NCBI RefSeq assembly: GCF_049446155.1
Contig: NZ_JBMSEE010000003.1
Coordinates: forward strand, 186,001 to 250,000
DNA length: 64,000 bases
Direction: 5' to 3'
DNA from: Rivibacter sp049446155
Lineage (GTDB): Bacteria > Pseudomonadota > Gammaproteobacteria > Burkholderiales > Burkholderiaceae_C
Positions within the stretch are counted from its first letter, which is position 1; each line of letters opens with the position of its first letter. Below the pieces are notes generated by a model. The model was not told the origin of the DNA, searched no databases, and was given only the letters and a program-made list of their open reading frames with translations. Positions 17,665 to 24,140 of the stretch are shown here, piece by piece. The position numbers were made by a program, and so were the translations under genes.

Positions 17665-19485
17665 TCAGCGGCCGGCGGCGGCGAGCCAGGCGTCGCGGCG
17701 TTCGCGCTGGGCGGCGTCGGACGCGTCGTCGGCCAGCCAGCTCAGCTGCACCGCGCCGGCCACGCGCGTGGTGGCGTCCAGCGTCAGCGTGAGCAGGCGC
17801 ATGTCGCGCCCGACGGTCAGCTCGACCGGCGCGTCGAAGGTGCCGACCGGCATGAGGTCTTCGGCGCGCTTGACGCGCCAGCCGTTGACCGCGATCAGCT
17901 CGTCGCCGGCCGCCAGGCCCGCGCGCTCGGCGGCGCTGGCACGCAGTACCGACTGCAGCTTGATCGCGCCGGCGCCTTCGGCCAGGCGCGCGCCGAGGCG
18001 CTGCGCGGGCGCGGGCGCGTCTTCCTTGGCGGCCGCACCGACGCTCTTGAGCAGTTCGGCGACCGGCAGGTCGGCGGTGCCGTGCACCCAGGCGTCGAGC
18101 TCGCGGTCGAAGCTGCGCCCGCCGATCTCGCGCAGCACCGCGCGCACGTCGTCCTCTTCGATGCCGCCCACGCCGGGGCCGCCCGCGGGCTTGGCGGCGC
18201 CGCTGCGCTCCCACAGCGCGCGCATCACCGCGTCGAGCGTGGCACCGCGGCCGTCGCGGCGCAGCGCGAGGTCCAGGCACAGGCCGACCAGCGCGCCCTT
18301 GGTGTAGTAGCTGACCGTCGCGTTGACGGTGTTCTCGTCGGGCCGGTAGTACTTGCCCCAGGCGTCGAAGCTGGCCTGCGCCACGCTTTGCAGCTGCCGC
18401 CCCGGCGTGCCCAGCACCTGGTTCAGCGTCTTGGCCACCAGGCGCAGGTAGCGCGTGCGGTCGATCAGTCCGGCGCGCACCAGCACCAGGTCGTCGTAGT
18501 AGGACGTGAAGCCCTCGAAGAACCACAGCAGCCGGGTGTAGTTCTCGCGCGTGTAGTCGTAGGCGGTGAAGGGCCTGGGCTTCAGGCGCTTGACGTTCCA
18601 GGTGTGGAAGTACTCGTGGCTGATCAGGCCGAGCAGCTGCACGTAGCCGTCGCTTTGCGCATTGCCCGCCGCGCCGTTGGGCTGGCCGCGGCGCGGCAGG
18701 TCGCGGCGCGGCGCGATCAGCGCGGTGCTGGCGCGGTGCTCGAGGCCGCCGTAGCCGTCGTCGGTGGCGTTGAGCAGGAAGACGTAGCGCTCGAACGGCG
18801 GCTTGCGGACCTTGAGCTTGCCGGCCACCGTCTCGCCGTGCCACAGCGCGATCTGCTCTTCGCAGATGCGGCGGCTGTCGGCCAGCAGGCGCTCGCCGTC
18901 GAAGCCCGGCAAGGCGCCGGCGACGACGAACTCGTGCGGCACACCGTGGGCCTTGAAGTGGCCGCGCCAGAACGTGCCGAGCTCGACCGGGTGGTCGACC
19001 AGCTCGTCGTAGCCGGCCGCTTCGTAGTCGCCGCGGCCGCGCGCGTCGACCTGCACCGCGCGCATCGCGGTGGCGACCGACCAGCCGCGCGGCAGCGTGC
19101 CGATCTTCAGCGCGTGCGGCTCGGCCTCGCGGCCCTCGACGCGCAGGAACACGCCGGTGCCGTTGAAGAAGCCGCGCTGGCCGTCGAGGTAGGCGCAGCG
19201 CACCGAGGTGTCAAAGGCATAGACGCGCCAGCGCAGCGTCAGCGCGCCGCGGCCGCTGCAGCGCGCGAGCCATGTGGTCTTGTCGAGCTGCTCGAGCGCG
19301 ACCGGCTTGCCGCCCTGCGCGGCCTCGAGGCCGTGCAGGTGGCGCGCGAACTCGCGCACCAGGTAGCTGCCGGGAATCCAGACCGGCAGGCTCAGGCGCT
19401 GCTCGGGCGCCGGCGCGGGCACGGTGGCCGAGACCTCGAACTGGTGCGCGTGGGCGTCGGCGACGTCGATGCGAAAACGGATCAT
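17665..19485 (-). CDS. M61 family metallopeptidase with PDZ domain
   Basis: A 606-aa zinc aminopeptidase of the glycyl aminopeptidase/M61 family. The N-terminal beta domain (about 1-170) contains VWIPGSYLVREFARH. The catalytic motif is HEYFHTWN (H290, E291, H294), and the third zinc ligand Glu is in WFFEGFTSYYDD. A C-terminal PDZ domain (about 490-580) shows AERAGLAAGDELIAVNGWRV. No signal peptide is found, so it is predicted cytoplasmic. It probably trims peptides with N-terminal small residues. The ATG at 19485 begins the canonical N-terminal strand. The longer upstream frame has no family similarity. Confidence 0.9.
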   Translation of the reverse strand: MIRFRIDVADAHAHQFEVSATVPAPAPEQRLSLPVWIPGSYLVREFARHLHGLEAAQGGKPVALEQLDKTTWLARCSGRGALTLRWRVYAFDTSVRCAYLDGQRGFFNGTGVFLRVEGREAEPHALKIGTLPRGWSVATAMRAVQVDARGRGDYEAAGYDELVDHPVELGTFWRGHFKAHGVPHEFVVAGALPGFDGERLLADSRRICEEQIALWHGETVAGKLKVRKPPFERYVFLLNATDDGYGGLEHRASTALIAPRRDLPRRGQPNGAAGNAQSDGYVQLLGLISHEYFHTWNVKRLKPRPFTAYDYTRENYTRLLWFFEGFTSYYDDLVLVRAGLIDRTRYLRLVAKTLNQVLGTPGRQLQSVAQASFDAWGKYYRPDENTVNATVSYYTKGALVGLCLDLALRRDGRGATLDAVMRALWERSGAAKPAGGPGVGGIEEDDVRAVLREIGGRSFDRELDAWVHGTADLPVAELLKSVGAAAKEDAPAPAQRLGARLAEGAGAIKLQSVLRASAAERAGLAAGDELIAVNGWRVKRAEDLMPVGTFDAPVELTVGRDMRLLTLTLDATTRVAGAVQLSWLADDASDAAQRERRDAWLAAAGR

Positions 19486-19508
19486 GCGAAGACTCGTGGA
19501 AGGGTGGC

Positions 19509-19955
19509 TCAGCTCAGCGCCGCGGCGACGAAGCAGCTCAGGCTGGCGATCACGGTGGCGCGAAAGCGCAGCGTGAGCCAGCTCGCCAGGCCATGGCTGC
19601 GGTAGGCACGCCGGTCGACCGCATAGCACACCACCAGCAGCACGCCGAGCACCACCAGGCCGGCATAGGGCGGCATCAGCGCGCCGATCCAGGCCAGCAG
19701 CACCGGCACCACGGCCCAGGCGAACGGCGCCGGCGACGGCACCGACTGTTTCAGCCCCAGGCCCCAATGCAGCGCGCCGAGGAAGGCCACGACCAGCGCC
19801 GCGTACTTGGCCAGCGCGTCGGTCACGAAGGCGTGCTGCTCGGGGTACTCGCGCACCAGCCAGACCAGCAAGGCGCCGCCGACGAAGGGGATCAGCCCCG
19901 CATAGCCGAGGCGCACGGCGACGGGGTTCGGGGCAAGGGGCGAGGCGGCGGTCAC
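19509..19955 (-). CDS. DUF3429 family membrane protein
   Basis: A 148-aa inner-membrane protein with four hydrophobic segments (VRLGYAGLIPFVGGALLVWL, YAALVVAFLGALHWGLGL, FAWAVVPVLLAWIGALM and LVVLGVLLVVCYAVD). The LGYAGLIPF and FLGALHWG motifs define DUF3429, whose function is not known. The start is GTG at 19955. It precedes the M61 peptidase gene by 23 bp on the same strand and may be the first gene of a DUF3429-M61-DUF3108 unit. It is divergent from the SDR gene, with a 158-bp shared upstream region. Confidence 0.8.
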   Translation of the reverse strand: MTAASPLAPNPVAVRLGYAGLIPFVGGALLVWLVREYPEQHAFVTDALAKYAALVVAFLGALHWGLGLKQSVPSPAPFAWAVVPVLLAWIGALMPPYAGLVVLGVLLVVCYAVDRRAYRSHGLASWLTLRFRATVIASLSCFVAAALS

Positions 19956-20113
19956 GGTGGTCGGCAGGAGGGCGTCGGTTGGACGGCGCGCGGATTGTCG
20001 CTGCGCGGCGGCGCCGCGGGGCTGTCACAGCGCGCCGGCACGGCACGTCTTGTGGGTTGTGGGCGGCCCATGACGGCGCCGCTCCCCACGGCCAACCCTG
20101 GAAGGACATCGAC

Positions 20114-21304
20114 ATGAACGTGACCGTGATCGGAGGCAGCGGCCTCATCGGAAGCAAGCTGGGCGTGCTGCTGGAGCGCGCCGGCCATCGGGTGACCCTG
20201 GCGTCGCCGTCGCAAGGCGTCAACACGCTGACCGGCGAGGGCCTGGCCCAGGCGCTGGCCGGTGCCGAGGTGGTGGTCGACGTGAGCAACTCGCCGTCGT
20301 TCGAAGCGCAGGCGGTGCTGCAGTTCTTCCGCACTTCGACGACCAACCTGCTCGCCGCCGAGGCGGCCGCCGGCGTGCGTCACCACGTCGCGCTGTCGGT
20401 CGTGGGCGCCGACCGCCTCTCCGACAACGGCTACCTGCGCGCCAAGGTGGCCCAGGAAAGCCTGATCACGAACGGGACCGTGCCGTACACGATCGTGCGC
20501 GCGACGCAGTTCTTCGAGTTCCTGACCGCCATTGCCGACGCCGGCATGGTCGAGGGCACGCCGCATGTGACGCCGGCGCTGTTCCAGCCGATGGCCGCGG
20601 ACGACGTGGCGCTGTTCCTGTCCGAGGTGGCGACGGCCACGCCGCGCAACGGCATCGTCGAGGTCGGCGGGCCGCAGCGACTGCCGATGCACGAGGCCGT
20701 GCAGCGCGCGCTCGACACCCGCCAGGATCCGCGTCGCGTCACCGCCGACGCCAAGGCGCCCTACTTCGGCTCGCTGCTGGACGACCGCTCCCTGGTCGCG
20801 GCCGCCGATGCCCGCGTCGGCGCGACGACGCTCGACGCCTGGCTGAGCAAGCTCGCCGCGGGCGCCCTCCCGTTGACCCACCCCCACCGGAACGATCCCA
20901 TGAAGACAAGACAATTCCTGTGCCTTGCCGCGCTCGCCTGCGGCGCCCTGCTCGCCGGCACGGCCCGCGCGGCCGACGTGAAGCAGCTGATGGCCAAGCC
21001 CCTGCCCGAACTGCCCGGCAAGGAGGCGGTGATGCTCGAGGTGTCCTATCCGCCGGGCGCCAAGGACATGGCGCACCGCCATGACGCCCACGCGCTGCTG
21101 TACGTGCTGGAGGGAACGATCCAGATGCAGCTCAAAGGCGGCCCGCTGGTGACCGTCAAGGCCGGCGAGACCTTCTACGAGGGCCCGGACGATGTCCACC
21201 TGATCGGCCGCAATGCCAGCAGCAGCGCACCGGCGCGCTTCGTGGTCATGCTGATCAAGCGCCGCGACGCGCCGGTGCTGACCCCGCTGGAAGGTCAGAA
21301 GTAG
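20114..21304 (+). CDS. SDR-family NAD(P)-binding protein fused in frame to a cupin
   Basis: An open frame of 396 residues with two unlike halves. Residues 1-262 are an atypical short-chain dehydrogenase (NmrA/COG0702-like): a dinucleotide-binding VIGGSGLIGSKL at the N-terminus, LSVVGADRL, YLRAKVAQE, and TIVRATQFFEFL. They resemble NAD(P)H-sensing or anthrone-type reductase proteins. From residue 263 the frame runs without a stop into a second protein starting MKTRQFLCLAALACGALLAG, a normal secretion signal, followed by a single-domain cupin. A TGA in another phase (in TTGACC, about 20875) lies at the expected end of the SDR. Either a small deletion fused two genes, or the cupin is also made from its own ATG at 20900. 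A sequencing error is also possible. Confidence 0.75.
   Translation: MNVTVIGGSGLIGSKLGVLLERAGHRVTLASPSQGVNTLTGEGLAQALAGAEVVVDVSNSPSFEAQAVLQFFRTSTTNLLAAEAAAGVRHHVALSVVGADRLSDNGYLRAKVAQESLITNGTVPYTIVRATQFFEFLTAIADAGMVEGTPHVTPALFQPMAADDVALFLSEVATATPRNGIVEVGGPQRLPMHEAVQRALDTRQDPRRVTADAKAPYFGSLLDDRSLVAAADARVGATTLDAWLSKLAAGALPLTHPHRNDPMKTRQFLCLAALACGALLAGTARAADVKQLMAKPLPELPGKEAVMLEVSYPPGAKDMAHRHDAHALLYVLEGTIQMQLKGGPLVTVKAGETFYEGPDDVHLIGRNASSSAPARFVVMLIKRRDAPVLTPLEGQK
20900..21304 (+). other. internal cupin-protein segment with buried signal peptide; possible independent start
   Basis: If translated from the ATG at 20900 this gives a 134-aa periplasmic cupin. It has a signal peptide ending in ARA/AD (24 residues) and a beta-barrel with metal-binding HRHDAHALLYVLEG and ETFYEGPDDVHLIGRN. 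The histidines and glutamate match cupin motifs 1 and 2. A weak GGAA site lies 7-10 nt upstream of the ATG. An exported cupin cannot function as the tail of a cytoplasmic SDR, so independent translation is likely if the sequence is right. Confidence 0.55.
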
Positions 21305-21344
21305 GGCGGAGCGCGGGTGCAGCCAGGGGGATCCCGTAGGGGTT

Positions 21345-21406
21345 GCCGGTAGTTTGTTCGCAAAACAGGAATGGTCATTTCCGAACTTCGCCGTTTATCT
21401 ACCGGC
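21345..21406 (+). promoter_or_regulatory. AT-richer upstream region of the DUF4148 gene, bounded by 8-bp inverted repeats
   Basis: GCCGGTAG (21345-21352) and its exact inverse CTACCGGC (21399-21406) enclose 46 bp that are markedly less GC-rich than the surroundings, including TTTGTTCGCAAAAC and GGAATGGTCATTTCC. The region lies about 55 bp before the DUF4148 start codon. It is a plausible promoter or operator region; no regulator is evident nearby. Confidence 0.35.
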
Positions 21407-21461
21407 TAGGAAGACCTACCTTTACGTCACTCCAACCCGAGACCCCTTGAAAGGAACCAAC

Positions 21462-21842
21462 ATGAAAGCTGTCATCACCATCGTCGCCGCCGCTGCCGCC
21501 GCGTTCGTTTCGCTCGCCGCCCAGGCTCAGTCGACCAGCCAGCCGCTGACCCGTGCACAGGTGCAAGCCGAACTGGCCCGCGCCCGTGCCGCCGGCGAAC
21601 TGGACTACGCCGCGCAAGAAGCCTACGGCCCGGCTGCGATCGTCAAGCGCGCCGCTCCCGCGACCGCCCAGACGCCGGCCGCCGAATCGCCCAAGGTCGA
21701 GAAGACCGGGCTGACCCGTGAGCAGGTCAAGGCGGAACTGGCGCGCGCCCGCAAGTCGGGCGAGCTGGAAGCCCAGGTGCTGGCGACCTACGGCCTCGAG
21801 GCCCCGGCGAAGGCCCAGGCGACCGCGATCGCGTCGCGCTGA
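21462..21842 (+). CDS. DUF4148 domain-containing small exported protein
   Basis: A 126-aa protein with a clear signal peptide (MKAVITIVAAAAAAFVSLAAQAQ), giving a mature periplasmic protein of about 103 residues. The mature part consists of two copies of the DUF4148 repeat: LTRAQVQAELARARAAGELD and LTREQVKAELARARKSGELE, each followed by a YG-type end (EAYG, ATYG). They are separated by an Ala/Pro linker. The family is common in Burkholderiales and often present in many paralogues, but its function is unknown. A strong AAAGGAA site (21450-21456) precedes the ATG, and a long perfect terminator hairpin follows, so it is probably a well-expressed monocistronic gene. Confidence 0.88.
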   Translation: MKAVITIVAAAAAAFVSLAAQAQSTSQPLTRAQVQAELARARAAGELDYAAQEAYGPAAIVKRAAPATAQTPAAESPKVEKTGLTREQVKAELARARKSGELEAQVLATYGLEAPAKAQATAIASR

Positions 21843-21885
21843 GTCCTGATGCCCGCCGTCCCCCGCGCCGCTTCACGCGGCGCGC

Positions 21886-21925
21886 ACCAACGACAACGCC
21901 GCCTTCGGGCGGCGTTGTCGTTGGT
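21886..21925 (+). terminator. 18-bp perfect stem-loop with TTCG tetraloop
   Basis: The arms 21886-21903 and 21908-21925 pair perfectly (18 bp) around TTCG. It follows the DUF4148 stop by 43 bp. No U-run follows, but the stem is exceptionally stable. It is symmetric and would act on either strand. Confidence 0.75.
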
Positions 21926-21930
21926 GTGGG

Positions 21931-22140
21931 CCCCCACGCTCACTGCGTTCGCTGCCCCCCGAGGGGGCTGACCGGCCTTGGGGCGGCCCGGCGGCCGGCC
22001 TGTGTACCCCCACGCTCACTGCGTTCGCTGCCCCCCGAGGGGGCTGACCGGCCTTGGGGCGGCCCGGCGGCCGGCCTGTGTACCCCCACGCTCACTTCGT
22101 TTGCTGCCCCCGAGGGGTTGGCGGCCCGGGGCCAGCCGGC
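21931..22140. repeat. 76-bp tandem repeat, two full copies and one diverged partial copy
   Basis: The unit begins CCCCCACGCTCACTGCG and contains the palindrome GCCCCCCGAGGGGGC. Copies are 21931-22006 and 22007-22082, identical as far as I can compare. A third partial copy from 22083 has substitutions and a deletion. A related single copy lies at 32965-33003. The block fills the space between the DUF4148 gene and dsbC; I see no gene in it. Confidence 0.85.
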
Positions 22141-22151
22141 GTCAGGAAGCC

Positions 22152-22880
22152 TCAGGACTTGCTCGACGACGCCGTGAGCTGCTTCTCGAGCTGCGCAGCG
22201 TTGAGCATGCCCGGCACGCGCGTGCCGTCCTCGAACACGATGGCCGGCGTGCCGTTGATGCGGTGCTTGCGGCCGAGCTCGAGGTTGCGGTCGATCGGCG
22301 TGGCGCATTCGCCCAGCAGCTTGGGCGGCGAGGTGCCTTCGAGCATCCAGTTGCGCCAGGCGGCGGTGGGATCCTTGGCGCACCAGATCGCGCGGCTCTT
22401 GTCGGGCGAGTCGCCACCGAGCACCGGCAGCAAGAAGGTGTAGACGGTGACGTCCTTGACCTTGTTGAGCTCGGTCTCGAAGCGCTTGCAGTAGCCGCAG
22501 TTCGGGTCGGCGAAGACGGCGATCTTGCGCTTGCCGGTGCCGGTCTTCCAGACGATGGCGTCCTTGAGCGGCAAGGCGGCGAAATCGATCGCGGTGAGCT
22601 TGTCGATGCGCTCCTCGGTGAGGTTGCGCCGCGTCTTGAGCTCGATGATCTCGCCGCGCACGACGTAGGCGCCCTCGGCGTCGGTGTAGAAGATGTCGTT
22701 GCCGACGCGCACCTCGAACAGCCCCGGCACCGGCGTGCGGCTGACCTCGTCGATCTTGGGCATGCTGGCCAGGCGCTCGGCGAGACCCTTGCGGATCGCG
22801 GCTTCCTGCGGCACCGGTTGCGCAAGGGCCGAGCTCAGCAGCGCGGCGGCGGCCACCGGGGCCAGGAGAAGGTGCTTCAT
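22152..22880 (-). CDS. dsbC: thiol:disulfide interchange protein DsbC
   Basis: A periplasmic disulfide isomerase of 242 aa. The signal peptide (MKHLLLAPVAAAALLSSALA) is followed by an N-terminal dimerisation domain (about 25-85, VPGLFEVRVGNDIFYTDAEGAYVVRG). A helical linker and a thioredoxin fold follow, with the CGYC active site (C128, C131) in FADPNCGYCKRFE and the cis-proline loop NGTPAIV. A second cysteine pair (WCAKD and GECATP) matches the structural disulfide of DsbC. It would reshuffle wrong disulfides in exported proteins and be kept reduced by DsbD, which is not in this window. The UbiH-like gene lies 45 bp upstream... that is, beyond its start, on the same strand. Confidence 0.93.
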   Translation of the reverse strand: MKHLLLAPVAAAALLSSALAQPVPQEAAIRKGLAERLASMPKIDEVSRTPVPGLFEVRVGNDIFYTDAEGAYVVRGEIIELKTRRNLTEERIDKLTAIDFAALPLKDAIVWKTGTGKRKIAVFADPNCGYCKRFETELNKVKDVTVYTFLLPVLGGDSPDKSRAIWCAKDPTAAWRNWMLEGTSPPKLLGECATPIDRNLELGRKHRINGTPAIVFEDGTRVPGMLNAAQLEKQLTASSSKS

Positions 22881-22925
22881 CGAAGGGATCCGTTGAGGTT
22901 GCGGTGAGGTCGCCGTCGGCGGGGC

Positions 22926-24080
22926 TCAGCCGCGCAGCGCGCGGCCAGCCAGCCAGCGCTTGAGTGGCGCGGCATGATTCACCAGAGTCAGCCCGCGGTT
23001 GCGGAGTTCCTGCAGCATGCCGCCGGGACGCGCGAACAAGTGCACGAGGCCGTCGGTCATGCGGCCCATGGCCCAGGTGGGGCCGGCGCGTTCGCGCGCG
23101 TAGCGCGCCAGCAGGCGCTCGTCGGACAGCGGCCGCCAGGCTTCGCGCTCGCCGAGCACGCGCGCCAGCGCGGCGGCATCGGCCAGGCCCAGGTTGAGCC
23201 CCTGGCCGGCCAGCGGATGGACCACGTGCGCGGCGTCGCCGAGCAGCACCCAGGCGCGCTCGGCATGGCCCGGCAGCCGCCCGAACCAGCGCCGCGCCCG
23301 CGCCAGCCGCAGCGGCCAGGCGGCGCGCTCGCCGGCCAGGCGCAGCGTGCCGGCCGCGGCGGATTCGCTGCCCACCGCCGCGTTGAGTTCGGCTTCGAAG
23401 GACGGCGCATCGGCCGCCATCAGGGCCTGCGCGCGCTCGGTGGGCAGCGACCAAACGAGGCCGTAGCCGGGCTGGCCGTCGGCGCCGTCGAACGGCAGCA
23501 GGGCCAGCACGTCCGGCGCGCGGAACCACTGGCGCGCGACGCCCTGGTGCGGCCGCTCGCAGACGAGCCGCGCGGCGATCGCGGTCTGGCCGTAGTCGTG
23601 GCGCTCGACCTCGATGCCCAAGGCGGCGCGCGTCGTCGAATCCTTGCCCTCGCACAGCGCCAGCAGCGGCGCGGCGACCTCGGCCTCGACGCTGTCGACA
23701 TGCGGCGCGAAGCGCACCGCCTGCTCGAGTTCGCGCTCGAGCGCCGCGGCATCGACGATCCAGGCCAGCTCCGCAACGCCTTGCTGCCATGCGCTGAACG
23801 CCAGCTCGCCCTCGCCGTCGCCGCGCACCTGCATGTCGATCACGCGCGTCGCAGCGCCCGGCGTGGCGCGCAGCGCGTCCCACACCTTCAGGCGCGCGAG
23901 CAGCTCGATCGACGCGGCGTTGAGCGCATAGGTGCGGACGTCGGCGCGTGCACCGGCGCGTGCACCGACGAGCATGGGCTCGCCGACCAGCGCGACGCGC
24001 AGTCCGCGCCGGCTCAGGTCGAGCGCCAGCGACAGGCCGACCGCGCCGCGGCCGCGCACACACACGTCGAAACCATTCAT
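22926..24080 (-). CDS. FAD-dependent UbiH/UbiF/COQ6-family monooxygenase
   Basis: A 384-aa flavin hydroxylase of the ubiquinone-biosynthesis family (aromatic-ring hydroxylation at the membrane). The C-terminal FAD motif is intact: WVLLGDAAHVVHPLAGQGLNLGLADA is the UbiH/COQ6 signature. The N-terminal nucleotide-binding loop reads VRGRGAVGLSLALDL, so the usual first GGG/GAG pattern is changed to G-R-G but keeps GxGxxG. The middle is weaker than in typical UbiH. Which ring position it would hydroxylate cannot be told from sequence. The start at 24080 lies 60 bp from the divergent AsmA gene, so promoters must be compact. It may be co-transcribed with dsbC downstream. Confidence 0.85.
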   Translation of the reverse strand: MNGFDVCVRGRGAVGLSLALDLSRRGLRVALVGEPMLVGARAGARADVRTYALNAASIELLARLKVWDALRATPGAATRVIDMQVRGDGEGELAFSAWQQGVAELAWIVDAAALERELEQAVRFAPHVDSVEAEVAAPLLALCEGKDSTTRAALGIEVERHDYGQTAIAARLVCERPHQGVARQWFRAPDVLALLPFDGADGQPGYGLVWSLPTERAQALMAADAPSFEAELNAAVGSESAAAGTLRLAGERAAWPLRLARARRWFGRLPGHAERAWVLLGDAAHVVHPLAGQGLNLGLADAAALARVLGEREAWRPLSDERLLARYARERAGPTWAMGRMTDGLVHLFARPGGMLQELRNRGLTLVNHAAPLKRWLAGRALRG

Positions 24081-24140
24081 TGCGATCGATTGTAGGCAGC
24101 CGCGCCCCAGGGCCTTTCGCTGCGCGCGCAGAATGGTTTC

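Noticed and set aside
21931..22140. Repeat block considered as a CRISPR array
   Set aside because: The units are directly adjacent without unique spacers, the period is 76 bp, and no cas genes are present.
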